Notes: generated by a model not told the origin, from the letters alone. A stretch of DNA of 64,000 bases from Megaustenia siamemsis (GCA_032433765.1 JAVIAB010000159.1:57993542-58057541), one strand, 5' to 3'. Shown: positions 48,420 to 60,784, counted from the stretch's first letter. Numbers and translations are program-made.

Positions 48420-49555
48420 CACATGTTCCTGTCAGTCGTAGGGTTTGTGAACCCAAATAAGTACGTACACATAACTTATATACATACAAAAAAATTGTAT
48501 ATATGCGACTGCCCCATTAGGAAGCCATGCGATTTTAATCGAGTATGTATTTAATAAAGCTCAGGACCAGGAATACTGAAGTGACTTCCTTATTTGTTCC
48601 TATTAAGTAGTCTACCATGTTAACAGTTTGTCGTTAGATTTCTGCGCGTGAATCTACGTGCATGTTTGTGTTGTGTTCAGAGCAGAAGGCTTACTAAGCC
48701 GAAACGTCGTTTTGCTTGTATATTGTTCATTACCTACGTTAAGCTATACCTCTTATACTTCGTGCTACGTTAAGCATACTTCTTTTTTTTTTTCATTGTT
48801 ATCATCAGTTTTACATCAGCTTTTCATTTTGATGCATTTCTTATGTATTTACCCCCACATTTCCAAGGTCAATCTTTTAGTGTAAGGACAGATTACTGCA
48901 GTTCAGATTATAGCGTTTACAATAAATCTATGTACATGATACCAATCAGAGAGAAAATACATGAAAACTGTCCAGCCTATTGCATATCGACGCATTAAAC
49001 CGTCGATCTCATAGTTATCTTCCTCAACTCTACTGCCCAGGTTCGCTGGGAAGAAATACTACATTTCGATGTTAATGTTTGTATACTATAACATCATAAT
49101 TTGTATTGTCCATCTTTACGTTTGGAGAAACATTTCTATCTTAGTGTTCAATCTTAGTGCACATGTAATATCGTTAATATTGTTACGAAATGCTTTTTCT
49201 GCAATTCAGTTCACAGTTATACAAGAAAATGCAAGAACAACAAATACAACATTCAAGATTTTTAAAACAAATGTAGTCTGTAAAACGTATAATTTGTTTA
49301 TCACTTTTATTTACAAACCAACTTGCTATTAAGATGAAAAATGTTTACCGTCAAAATGTAAATTTATCAAAACACTTCTCACAATCGTGTCACAAATTGT
49401 AAACATCTTTACTCATCCAAGAACAATATTAAATCGCTCTCATACTTTTTTAGAAAAATAAAACGATTTACACCGCTGCTTATCGATCTTTAATAAATAT
49501 ATATCGTCCAGCTTCTTGTTTTAAGACCATTCTTTCATTCTATATCACACTCGTC
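48420..49555. other. No gene recognised
   Basis: Contains GGCTT-ACT-AAGCC-GAAAC-GTC at 48688-48708, a hairpin plus GAAACGTC resembling the hammerhead motif of Penelope-like retroelements. Otherwise nothing. Confidence 0.4.
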
Positions 49556-49559
49556 ATCA

Positions 49560-49870
49560 TGTCCAGTTTACTGTTCAAGAAAACACATTAAAGGTCAAGC
49601 TCATTGATCTAGAAAACATTATAAAAGTTCTACCACACTGTTCCAGAAAACACTTTAAAAGTTCAGCTCACTGCTTTAGAAAACACTTTAAAAGACCAAC
49701 ACTGTTCTAGACAGCACTTTAAAGGGCCAGCTCACTGCTCTAGAAAATACTTCAAAGATCCAGCTCATTGTGCGTGAAAAAACTTTAAAGATCTGCCACA
49801 CTGTTCTAGAAAATACTTCAAAGATCCAGCTCATTGTGCGTGAAAAAACTTTAAAGATCTGCCACACTGT
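49560..49870. repeat. Irregular tandem repeat, about 40-50 bp
   Basis: Roughly seven units with CTAGAAAACACTTTAAA and AGCTCACTG words. The last two units (49770-49870) are nearly identical to each other. Confidence 0.8.
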
Positions 49871-49875
49871 TCTCA

Positions 49876-51060
49876 GTTATCAAACATTGCGTTCTTCCAA
49901 GCTTCAAGCTGCTATCAAACATTGCGTTCTTCCAAGCTTCAAGCTGTTATCAAACATTGCGTTCTTCCAAGCTTCACGCTGTTATCAAACATTGCGTTCT
50001 TCCAAGCTTCAAGCTGCTATCAAACATTGCGCTCTTCCAAGCTTCAAGCTGTTATCAAACAATGCGTTCTTCCTAGCTTCAAGCTGTTATCAAACATTAC
50101 GTTCTTCCAGGCTTCAGGCTGTTATCAAACATTACGTTCTTCCATACTGCAAGCTGCTATCAAACATTACGTTCTTCCATACTGCAAGCGGCTATCAAAC
50201 ATTACGTTCTTCCATACTTCAAGCCGCTATCAAACATTACGTTCTTCCATGCTTCAAGCTGTTGTCAAACATTACGTTCTTCCATACTTCAAGCCGCTAT
50301 CAAACATTACGTTCTTCCATACTGCAAGCGGCTATCAAACATTACGTTCTTCCAGGCTTCAGGCTGTTATCAAACATTACGTTCTTCCATACTGCAAGCG
50401 GCTATCAAACATTACGTTCTTCCATACTGCAAGCGGCTATCAAACATTACGTTCTTCCATACTTCAAGCCGCTATCAAACATTACGTTCTTCCATGCTTC
50501 AAGCTGTTGTCAAACATTACGTTCTTCCATACTTCAAGCCGCTATCAAACATTACGTTCTTCCATACTGCAAGCGGCTATCAAACATTACGTTCTTCCAG
50601 GCTTCAGGCTGTTATCAAACATTACGTTCTTCCATACTTCAAGCCGCTATCAAACATTACGTTCTTCCATACTGCAAGCGGCTATCAAACATTGCGTTCT
50701 TCCAAGCTTCAAGCCGCTATCAAACATTACGTTCTTCCAAGCTCCCAGCTGCTATCAAACATTACGTTCTTCCATACTTCAAGCCGCTATCAAACATTAC
50801 GTTCTTCCATACTTCAAGCCGCTATCAAACATTACGTTCTTCCATACTTCAAGCCGCTATCAAACATTACGTTCTTCCATATATCAAGCTGCGATCAAAC
50901 ATTACGTTCCTCACAGCTCCAAGCTACCATCGAACATTACGTTCCTCACAGCTCCAAGCTACCATCGAACATTACGTTCTTCCCATTGTAAGCTGTCATC
51001 GAACATTACGTTCTTCCCAGCCCCAAGCTGCTATCGAACATTACCGTCTTCCCAACCCCA
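49876..51060. repeat. 35-bp minisatellite array
   Basis: About 34 units, CAAACATTACGTTCTTCCAT then ACTTCAAGCCGCTAT, with sub-types (ACTGCAAGCGG, GCTTCAGGCTG). The 35-bp period rotates the frame each unit, yet stops are rare enough to leave plus-strand frames of over 400 codons. Confidence 0.95.
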
Positions 51061-51244
51061 ACTCGAGTGTTACCATTGTCGCTGTCAATGCCTTTCTCAT
51101 TTCTTGTTTCAAAAAGAGCTTAGACAAAATGGGAATAAAATATAGGGATTTTAATTTTAAACACAAACGGTAATTTATAAGATTTAGAAATAACGTTGGC
51201 AGAAAAAAATAAATAAAAAGTTACATCGATCAAGTACTTAGTTC

Positions 51245-51490
51245 GTGTTCTTATCCCTTAGCTCTCTGTGTAGGACACATCTGTAATAAACATCACCCAA
51301 ACCTTCGCTGTTTGGCACCATTATCTTTAATTCGACCAACGTCTCCATCATGTTTTCCATATTTCATCTGTTTTCTCCAAGTGTATTTTGGTCTTCGCCT
51401 CTATCTCGTCCCCTGAGGATTTCCAAAAAGTCCTGTCGCGAGGTACACTTCATAAGTTTTTACAGAATGTACACTTGCTTGTATGCAAAA
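51245..51490 (-). mobile_element. Diverged LINE family A 3' end
   Basis: Base-level resemblance in order to the family A 3' region (TTAGCTCTCTGTG, TCTGTTTTCTCCAAG, TCTTCGCCTCT, CCTGAGGATTTCCAAAAAG, GTACAC). Strongly mutated, so older than the other copies. Confidence 0.6.
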
Positions 51491-51582
51491 TAGACGTCTA
51501 ACGATAGCAGAACATATTTAATAACAATTTGTAGAAGGGGAGAGGGGGGATATTGTCTCCACATTATACCAGATATAAGTGT

Positions 51583-51616
51583 TATATATATATACATGTA
51601 TATATATATATATATA
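51583..51616. repeat. (TA)n microsatellite
   Basis: Interrupted TA run about 120 bases downstream of the receptor stop codon. Confidence 0.9.
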
Positions 51617-51735
51617 AACAACACTTTTAAAATGTTATAGACATCTAAATAAAAATTTGAATACGATTAATACTTGCACTCAATGTTTCACTGCATACAA
51701 CAGTGTAGTTTACCGACATAACAGGAGCAACAAGA

Positions 51736-54700
51736 CTACTGATGTTTTATGTTCCCATGTCTAAACATTTCCCACTTGTCCATTATGATAGGAATCGTAT
51801 AGAGAATTGGGTTTACTGCAGACTTTACAGGAAAAAGGATGACCGTTGTCCAGGCATAAATATCATTGGTGATCACGTGTCCATGGAAAGACAAGAAGCC
51901 AATGACAACTATAGGAAACCAGCATAGACAGTTAGACAGAGCTACCAGAGACAACTGTTTTGCTACTATTATATCATCAGCCTGTCCTGTAAATGAGATC
52001 AATGAGGTGCGAGAAATTGTGTTCCCTGACATGGCTTTGAACAAGTCTTTTTGACTGTAAAAGATGAGGAAACACAGGATTGAATTCAACACGACATACA
52101 GGCCAAATGAGAACTGAAAACCTCTGTGACGTCTAGTTGTTAAAGGTAAGCCAATACACATCGCATTAGAAGAATTGATTTCAAACCCAAACAAAATTGG
52201 TATTACCGCAGCAATAAATGATATGATCCAAGACAACAACAGAGTACAACATTTGCATGTTCCTGAAAACTTCACTACAATAGCAGGAAACTTCATTGCC
52301 TGAAGTTTGTCTAGAGTAAATGGTAGAGTGACAAAAATGGACGTTTCACAAGAGAGAATCGCCAGGAAGCCAGCAAGTTTACACACGATGCTTTCTCTCC
52401 AGCTGCGATAATACATAAAATAAATATCGCGATAGTAATGATCAGCTCCAGCAATAATGAACATATAGACTCCCATTAACACGTCAGATGCACTGACGTT
52501 TGTAACAAACTGTTTATAACCGGTTCTGGGAGATGACCTGTTCAAGAATACAATCATTATAACGTTTCCCAGAATGGCTAGGACCGCCAATATACAGAGA
52601 AGAACACGATGAATGTGAGCGCCTATCAGATCAAAACAAGAGGAGATGGCGTCGACTGGAGCATGGCACACGTAATGTTGGATATTGCTTCCTCTGATCT
52701 GTGGACAGCACATCTCAAAACTGTCTGTGTACAGATGCTCACTGATCGCGAGACCGTTAAAGAAATCTGTATAGATATTGTTCATGGGTAGTCCACGTAA
52801 ATCTAGCGTCTGTAAGTTCAGGTTAGAAGGGAATAGATTTTTGGGGAAACTTGTGATAAATGTAAAGCTTATGTCTACATGTTTCAGGCTAGGGAGTTCT
52901 TTAAGGAAGCCTGCATGGAGATTAGACAGACCCGTGTGAGATAGATCCAAAGTTTCGAGAAACATGAATTGTAAATATTTCACGGAAACGAGTTCTGGAT
53001 TGAAGGACAAGTTCAAGTGACGAATCAAGCGACATTCAAAGAACTGTGTGTCTCTGCTATCAAATATTTCTATCAGGTTGTAGCTAATATCAACATCTTG
53101 AAGATGTACTAAATATTTGAAAAAATCAATGTTGACATGACGTATTTTACAATTAGATAACTTGAGTACTGTTATATTCTTTGGCATTTTGGCACCGGCA
53201 AAATCTGTAGCAGACAAATCCACTCCAGAAATGTCCATATATTTGGTTTTGGGATCAAATGTTGGAAATGTGACCAAGGGAAGAGACTTGTTGAACTTTG
53301 ATACGGTGACAGTCCCTGCCACACAGCGGAAACCTTCAGCGCACTTCAATTTACAGTCTTCATCGTCTTTGTGCGGACAGTCAGGATGCCCATTACATAC
53401 CAGATCAGGATGCAGACACACTTGACTATTCCAACAGGCAAAGTTTCCAGTACACGGACCAATATTGTCACTCTTTTCATCGTCACCTCTAGGACAATCA
53501 GCTGTGTAATCAAGGACATAATGTTGAGGCAGACAGTATGTGTTTGGACATTTAACATACCCAACTGGACATTCGAAGTTTGTGCAGTTATTAAGATGAG
53601 ACATATCTCTACATCCTAGAACAGCTCCGTACCTGTCTCTGACATAGACACACCTGGGAGCCCAGATAGTATGACCATGTTGGTTGCGACAAGTGTCCAC
53701 TGATTCGAGTTGTCCTATAGTCTCGTCCAAAGGTCCGTCCTCTCCTGTACAGTCTATGTGTCCATCATTAATCTGTGAGAAGTGAACACATTTGTCATCA
53801 TTACAAATAAATGCACAAGTCTCGAGTCCTATCAAATGTCCGTGAAAGACGTCACTTTCATCGTTGGATTCATTCTCAGTTCCACAAGCACAAACCGGAC
53901 AATCCACCTCGCCATCATTAACCCACTGATGGGGCAAACAAGAACCGTCACAACACGTGATCCCTGGACAATAAAACATGTCAAACTGCCATGCTTCTAC
54001 AACTTTACTTAAACAGCCATCTTCATCTCGCCTAGAGCTGCAGTCATTGAAGCTGTCACAGACTTTAGTGTAGGAAACATATCGGGGGTTTTCTGTGTAT
54101 ACTCCACAGTCAAAGAGGGGAAACAACTCATATTCTGTTTGTTTAAGAAATGTTCGGAAATCGTTGACGTCATAGTTCAATGAGACAGACATAATATTGT
54201 CTTCAAATTGTTCAAAACCTCCAGCGTTTAAAGCTTGAAAAAAGCTTTCATTTTTGGCCGGTTGTATTCTAATCTGGACATTGTTCTCAATTCTACGAGA
54301 GATAGAAGCCTCACACAAAATGAATGAACACTTAATCAAGCAGTCAACGTCAGTCCATCCATCAACAAAACCAGCACCATATCTGGAGCCATTAGATACA
54401 TTATTGTTATGTTCATCCCAGTCAAACTGCCACACGGTGCATGTATTGCTATAGCCGCCAGAAGGTTTACCAGGTAGCCAATTGTTAACCACTAGTAGCC
54501 CTTTATCCCAGCGAAATCTTCTGGCAATGGTGTCACTGTCTCTACGAAGAGCAAGATAGAAATTTGATGAAAATTGGACGGAATCGCGTCGACTTTTAAG
54601 TTCGTTAAAATGTGAATATAGTTTCGTCTGTAAAAATCTCAGCTCTGCTCTACTTTCTGTTGCGACCAAAGAGCAATGTTCATCATCGTAGCAAGTAGCC

Positions 54701-55415
54701 TCTGTTTTAGCACTATCGCTTCCTGTCTCAGACTTTAGTAACTTGTAACAAGAGACTGGCTCTGCGCCTCCATTATGTTCAAACTTCCACCACCCTTCCA
54801 GACACTGGTTACACATTGCTAAAGACAATATGTGTTTGTATTGGACGAATCCATTTTCCACAATAAGAAGTGTGTCGCTATGACGATCATATTTGCTTTC
54901 AAACTTTATATTCATCATCACAATAAATACCTTCATATCGGTATCTTGTTCTTGCAAAATATGGGGCACAGTCCTTCTTTCCTCAAACGACAATGCACGT
55001 CCATTGATGAATATAACGGCAAGGCGAGTGACGTTTTCCCTGACTCTGCCCATCTCAGAAAACAATCGATGAACAAACTTGACTTTCAATTCAACTGTTT
55101 CATTGATATTGTTATAATCCTGAAATGCGGATTGCTCATCATAACATCCGTAAGGTGTGGGCATAGCAGATGTGTGAAGACGCCAAGAGCTAACATTAAC
55201 GTTGGGGTTATCGACGCTGAAAGAGTCGCAAACTCCAGCGAACATAACTCGAGGTCTAAGCTTGTTATTGGGAAAGCTCAACAGATGATTAACAAAGTAC
55301 CTGCACATTGCCATTTCGACATCATCCATTCTACCAACATACAAGCACAGCAAGTCCATCTCATCCCTTGAGCAGCCATCAATCGGAAAGTTTGCGTACT
55401 CTCTGTCACAAATCG
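51736..55415 (-). CDS. GRL101-like G-protein-coupled receptor with lectin, LDL-A and leucine-rich modules (large last exon)
   Basis: An open frame of about 1,226 codons encodes most of a plasma-membrane receptor. Numbering from the frame's ATG at 55431: a possible vWA-like fold at 18-175 (DLLCLYVG, AVIFING, VFIVMMN) without an obvious metal site; a C-type lectin domain at 207-375 (NNWLPGKPSGG, WTDVDC, FILCE); about five LDL-A modules between 440 and 697 (VCDSFNDCSSRRDEDGC; CNGHPDCPHKDDEDC); leucine-rich repeats at 725-900 (HLQDVDISYN, LETLDLSHT, LQTLDLRG); a cysteine hinge; and seven helices at about 941-963, 974-998, 1014-1042, 1060-1083, 1104-1127, 1157-1183 and 1190-1214. C1017 and C1092 can form the usual disulfide; helix 7 ends NPILY; the DRY position reads LDKL. 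Snail GRL101 and relaxin receptors are the nearest relatives I know. No frameshift or stop. The ligand is unknown. Confidence 0.9.
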
Positions 55416-55431
55416 CTGCAAATACAAACAT
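55416..55431 (-). other. Probable 3' splice site at the receptor exon's start
   Basis: Read on the minus strand, TGTTTGTATTTGCAG ends at 55416, a pyrimidine-rich acceptor. The only ATG (55431-55429) lies inside it. I therefore place the exon start at 55415 in phase 1, and expect one or more upstream exons with the signal peptide, not identified here. Confidence 0.7.
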
Positions 55432-55439
55432 ATTGTTTA

Positions 55440-56500
55440 TTGAATGCAGACTTTAATAAATAGAATGAGTAGCGTTAATGTGACAAAGCTACTTTCAGGA
55501 GGAATGTTGACTAGATTCAAGAGGGCTACAGTGAAATCGAGGGTAGACATGTGAACTGGTTTATCATTTCACAAATTCACAATGCAGGGAGATCTTACGG
55601 TCTGTTGTTTGATGTGCAATGGGGACACTCCGATGACTAACTGTTTCATGTTCAGATTCAGAGTCAAAAACGATTTCCTTACATCATCAAGCGCTATACA
55701 TTAAAAAAAAACACACATGGCGATCATCATTTTCAGGAGGACGTGAAGTTCCGGTCAATATGGTGGATAGGCGGTAGGAACCATTAAAGCCTATGACTGA
55801 AAAGTGTTCATTGTTGAAGTTTCCTCTCATTCCAAGTTCCGCTTATTGCAGGAGCTATCGAGTTAAATGTTCTGTGCATGCTGTGAGATGTGCGTTTCAT
55901 TTGTTTTGATCGTGTTTAGATATTCCTATTGTTTTTGATGAAAGATGATATCATATGATGGACAACAGATGGCTTTGTTCACTTTCTGTGCAGTTTCGCC
56001 TTATGTCTTTTGGCGTGTGCTGAAACTGCTATGATGGGGACTACAGCTACCTTTCTTTGTTTGGGAGATAACAAAAGTAATTCGGATGATTCCACTGGAA
56101 CGGGCGGTTGAGCAATTACGGATTTTATTTCGTTTGAGTTGTAGCCTTCTATAACCACAACCATAACCAGCTACTTTTGCAAATTGTACAAATTGTGCAA
56201 ATTGTGCCCAATGACCCACAGTTGGATTCTAAATGCCGAAGTTATTACAGTTTTTCGTTTTCGTTAGTTTACTGAATATGATGTCCTGACATTATTGTTT
56301 CACACCCTGTCATTTAACGGTGACATCACCTTAGAACAAATGTAATTAGTATCATATTAAAGCCATGTAAACAATGTTGACTTTCCTTGTCTCGAAACGG
56401 TTTATCTCATTCTATTAAGATAATTTCACGCTATCTGTTACCACAGTGAGATGGCGGATTTTTTAAATATGTAATCACGGGTTTGATAATAAATGTGTGT
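55440..56500. other. Intergenic or intronic, nothing recognised
   Basis: Upstream of the receptor exon; likely intron of that gene at least in part. No exon with a signal peptide was found on the minus strand. Confidence 0.4.
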
Positions 56501-56529
56501 ACACAGTTCGTTAACCATCGCTGTAGATC

Positions 56530-57985
56530 AAGTCTTCATTCGCTGGCTTCGTTAGCAACAAAGGAAGCTAATGACCTTACTTGTGCCAACGGTTAGTTTG
56601 AGGCAAATTGTACGTTACAATGTCACTGCTATAATGGCTTAGTTTGTGACAAAACTACAGGGACATGCTCAAACAATGACAGTTGTCAGAACAAAATTTT
56701 CGGACCCTAGTGTCAGTACTTGGATTTTATTTGCAAATATGCCCAAAAATCTGAACCTACTTTCCTGTTTGATAACAACGGCACGTCATGTAATCCGGAC
56801 ACAGATTCTACATCAGTTGAGGCAACTCTCAATCAATCTTTGCCATGCTCCTGGTTTAGGATTTATGCGAATGACTTAAAATATCCGGACAGTTTCACGG
56901 TAAAACTGAATGGTTCTGCCTCATGTAACAATGTATCAAGGTGTGTAGTTAGTCCGCACTAGATTGATGCCTTCTGCTCTGGGGCTGGTCTGATCAACAA
57001 GTTACGGATTGAAAGGGCGATAGTTGCAAATATCTGCTCCATCTACATTGGCGGGGGTCGGAAAGTGGCTCTCAAACAGATCACAAACCAGACCGACAAA
57101 TTTGATGATTGTTATACAGGAGACGGATGTGGACCAGAGGCCGCAGTTAATAGCAAAACAAAGACCAATCTCTATGACAATGACTGCACACACACACAAT
57201 GGAGAAGTGGAACCATTTCTGCTTACTGGTATCTGAACTTTGCAACGCCCCAGAAGATTCACATCATTCGAATCTATCATCGAGCTAGCACTATGATTCG
57301 GGTAAAGAATGCCACTCAAGAGAAAGGCTTTCTCTGACAGTGGCGGAGTAGTGTTCCAGTATAATGATATATCATACCCTAATTTATCTGTGAACACTAT
57401 TGTAGTCAAAACACAAACGTCAATGGCACACATTAAGATTGGGTTCTCACCGACCATTTCGCAGGCCGACAGTGCACTGACGGTATGTGAGGTGCAAACA
57501 TTTACAGACACCTATTGTCTGGACGAGCATTCTTGGTCGTTTTGTGCAGTGTGCAGTGGGTGTAGTAAAGGCTGCAATGTCATCATCGGTACTTGTCACG
57601 GCTACTGTTCACATGGGACCTATGGACACGACTGTTCCGGGTCTTGTCTCAGTGTCTGTCCTTTATTTGAGGAAAAATCTGGAAAAATGCCTACAATGTA
57701 AACATCTTGGCTATACCTGTAATGACACTTGTCCCGATGATCATTTTGGGCTACAGTGCGAACAGATGTGTTCTGATGGCTGTGACATCATATGTACTCT
57801 CAAATGTCCGGACAACTGTTTCAACGACACCTGTCAACAGTCGATCGGGAATCTGTACATGCAAGAGAACGTTCTATGGGTCAGACTGCACTCTCAAATC
57901 TCCGGACAACTGTTTAACGAAACCTGTGATTCCCACGTTCAGAAGAGTCTGCCGACTACAACAAGCCCAAGCATATGGGAACTTT
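56530..57985 (+). pseudogene. Broken EGF-repeat / discoidin-like (F5/8 or FTP) secreted or membrane protein
   Basis: Successive plus-strand frames line up as one gene. There is a cysteine-rich EGF-like start (TLQCHCYNGLVCD, TGTCSNNDSC), a beta-rich domain with WYLNFATPQKIHIIRIYHRA at about 57230-57290 as in discoidin/fucolectin-type domains, LTVCEVQTF, and more EGF-like CxC runs (CHGYCSHGTYGHDCSGSC; DDHFGLQCEQMC; CPDNCFNDTC). Stops interrupt it at about 56597, 56708 and 56960, and frameshifts occur near 57330 and 57700. No start or signal peptide is seen. Molluscs have many such multiple-EGF proteins that bind glycans or cell debris. The distribution of breaks says this copy is dead, though introns could account for one or two of them. 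Confidence 0.7.
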
Positions 57986-58049
57986 AATGTGTTTCTGTGC
58001 TAGACATGGTTCATTTTTTGGTGTTTTTTAGTGAAGCCATGGCTTATAT

Positions 58050-58725
58050 CTTGCTGTGTTTCTGTCCTAGCCATGGCTCATATCTTAGCTTGTGTGTACT
58101 GGCCATGGCTCATATCTTGGTGTGTGTCATGTTAGTCATATCTCATATCTTGGTGTGTCGTGTTAATCATGTCTCATATCTTTATGTGTGTCTGTGTTTA
58201 GTCATATCTCATATCTTAGTGTGTACCAGGGTTAGTCATATGTCATGTCTTTGTGTGTGCATGTCTGGGTTAGTGATATCTCATATCTTTGTGTGTACAT
58301 GGCTATGTTAGTCCGATCTCATATCTTTTTGTGTGCATATCTATGTTAGTCATATCTCATATCTTTGTGTGTGCATGTCTGTGTTTGTCACATCTCATAT
58401 CCTTGTGTGTACATGGCTATGTTAGTCCGATCTCATATCTTTTTGTGTGCATATCTATGTTAGTCATATCTCTTATCTTTGTGTGCATATCTATGGTAGG
58501 CATGTGTCATATCTTTGTGTGTGCATGTCAATGTCAGTTATATCTCATATCTTTATGTACATGTTAGTCATGTGTCATATATCTTGATGTGTGTCAGTGT
58601 TAGTCATGCCTCGTATCGCTGTGTGCATGTCTGTATTAGTCACATCTCATATCTTTGTGTGTGTATGTCTGTGTTAGTCACATCTCACATCTTTGTGTGT
58701 GCATGTCTGTGTTAGTCACCTCTAG
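58050..58725. repeat. About 38-bp minisatellite array
   Basis: About 17 units with AGTCATATCTCATATCTTTG then TGTGTGCATGTCTGTGTT, irregular in length. It starts shortly after the broken EGF gene. Confidence 0.93.
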
Positions 58726-59075
58726 TGACTCGGGCAGGTGGTGCTCGTAAACCTGGGAGGGCCTACCATCTAAGGGCAGAATCCCCCTACAGAAAAGACA
58801 ATCTGCTGCCTTGTAGGAAAATCGGGGACAATCAAAGGCTAGAGAAAGCAAACCCGAATAAAATGCTGCCTGAAATCGGATGCACTGGGCCACTGGCGCC
58901 GAACACAGTGCAACGAATTAACGGGTGTTCAATCAGAGTGGATCTAACAGACTCTAATTGTGATGTTCTGTCTGTGGGGGGCGATCAACACACTTAGCCT
59001 GACAGCTGACTTCATGTGGGAGTCTGGAATCCTTACTCTGATTGAGTCCTGAACGCAGAGAGAGAGAGAGAGAGA
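58725..59075 (+). mobile_element. Short retroelement with the 3' end seen at 34.98-35.07 kb
   Basis: The last 80 bases (CTGACTTCATGTGGGAGTCT, then ATCCTTACTCTGATTGAGTC and AG repeats) match the end of the LINE at 34205-35070. The upstream 270 bases lack LINE coding motifs. It may be a LINE with nearly all coding sequence deleted. Confidence 0.55.
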
Positions 59076-59079
59076 TATT

Positions 59080-59480
59080 AAGTGAAACGTTTACGCGTTC
59101 TTTCCTATCAATGCCTGAGGCATACAAACACAGACATTCATGCGATATTATTGCTATTACTTTCAAAACTTGAATTGAGTTTAAACATCAAGCAAAGATA
59201 GATAAACAATATATGATGTTGTAGCTTTAAAATGGTGCGATGAGAAGGAGCAACTAAAACAAAAAGAAAGGCGCAAATAAATAGGGTAATACCAGGCACA
59301 AAAAAGTCTTCTTAGAGGTTACATTGAGGTTACAGTGAGGCAACAATAGCAGACAAAAGATCCGGGCCAAGGTTCAGAATTGGGTTGTGCCGATAACTGT
59401 GGATCGCTTCTACAAACCTTGACGAATAGCAAGACAAACGCATCGACATATGACACGTTTTTTGTTCTTTCCTACGCACC
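59080..59480. other. No feature recognised
   Basis: Spacer ending in a short (TA)n at 59483-59500. Confidence 0.4.
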
Positions 59481-59509
59481 TTATATATATATATATATAA
59501 TTGATATTC

Positions 59510-60105
59510 ATATCTAGTCCATATTTATTGCTTATCATGTTTATTTCATTAAGTAATTGTTGTAGATCTTTAGGATTTTCTGCTAGGAGAACAGTATCAT
59601 CTATATATTAGGTTATTAATTATCTTTCCATTAATTTGTAGGCCTGGCATCTCTATGATGTTTTTAAAGATTTGCTCAGTGTATAGATTGAACAAGCTTG
59701 GTGATAGGATGCATCCTTGTCTTACTCCTCTTTTTATATTAATGGGTGTAGAGTTCTCTTTGTTATCTTTTATTATTGCTGTTTGCTCCAAGTATAGATT
59801 ACATATTAGTCGTTTGTCCATGTCATCTATATGTATCTATTTTATGCATTCCATAAGGTGTTTGTGGTGTACTCTATCAAAAGCTTTGGTGTAGTCTAAG
59901 AAGCAGGCCTATATTGGTTTGTTTACTTCTGTGTATTTTTCGATTAATGTTCTCATGCAGAATATGCCTTCTTTTATTCCGCTATGTTTCATAGGCTTAT
60001 TGTTCTAAAGTCACTGCATTGAACTGCACCATTCTTTTTAGGCAATGCAATGAAAGTTTATGTTTTTAGTTCATTTGGTATGTATCCTGTGTGGTATATG
60101 TCTTA
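59510..60105 (-). mobile_element. LINE family B reverse transcriptase core
   Basis: On the minus strand: IALPKKNGAVQCSDFRTISL near 60060-60000, a motif A region (DYTKAFDRVHHKHLMECI after correcting breaks) near 59905-59850, RGVRQGCILSPSLFNLYTEQ near 59735-59680 and a DDTVLLAENPKDLQQLLNEI region near 59605-59540. Several stops and frameshifts. It lies downstream (minus sense) of a family B 3' end, the reverse of normal order. Confidence 0.82.
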
Positions 60106-60780
60106 TTGGCTATTCATCATCATCGAGTGCCTTCTCCGCAACGAAGGTTGGCTACCTTGGAGCGTCATTCTGCTCAGTCTCTTGCTTTGATGGTGCAGGT
60201 TGTCATAGGCTGATTTGTCCATCTTTTGATGTTACTCGTCCATGTTAGTTTGGTCTGCCTCTGCCTCTTTTACCTTGTATTTTCCCCTCCAGGATTACTT
60301 TAATAGGCTGTTGTGTCTTTTAACATGGCTCAAAAATCGAATTTTCTTGTTTGAATTGTGCTTAGTAGTTCTCTTTTCATTTTTGTTGTTTAATAATTCG
60401 TTGTTTGTTTTCTTTTCCTTTCATCCAATTCTACTTATTCTTCTATATATCCACATTTCAAAGGCTTCAATTCTCTGTTCTGTTTTCTTGTCTAATGTCC
60501 ATGTTTCTGCACCATATAGGAATATTGAGAAGATGTAACATTTTGCTATTCTTAGTTTTAGCCCTTGTGTTATTTGTTTTGATGTTAGTATGTTCTTCAT
60601 GGCATTAAAATTACTTTTTGCCATTCCTATTCTTTTGTTTATTTCAGTTGTACATTTTCCATCACTGGTTATAGTATGTCCAAGGTAGTTGTAGTTCTGA
60701 ACTGTCTCCAGGTCTATTCCTTCTATTTTGATATCCACTTTGTGTGTTTTGAGTATCTTCTTTGTTTATTATCATAGTTT
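60106..60780 (-). mobile_element. LINE family B 3' end
   Basis: The frame 60738-60421 encodes the post-palm part (YNYLGHTITSDGKCTTEINK, FLYGAETWTLDKKTE, FEMWIYRRISRIG). After frameshifts come sequences matching the end at 31830-31935, including GTAGCCAACCTTCGTTGCGG in minus sense near 60145. It is a partner of the copy at 31505-31935. Confidence 0.85.
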
Positions 60781-60784
60781 TAGT

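Noticed and set aside
49770..51173. 467-codon plus-strand frame
   Set aside because: Lies in a 35-bp array where the frame rotates each unit; the overlapping second frame is nearly as long, so neither is privileged.
58678..58997. Overlapping frames of 70-90 codons as genes
   Set aside because: They cross an array edge and the 3' end shared with a LINE; no domain motif.
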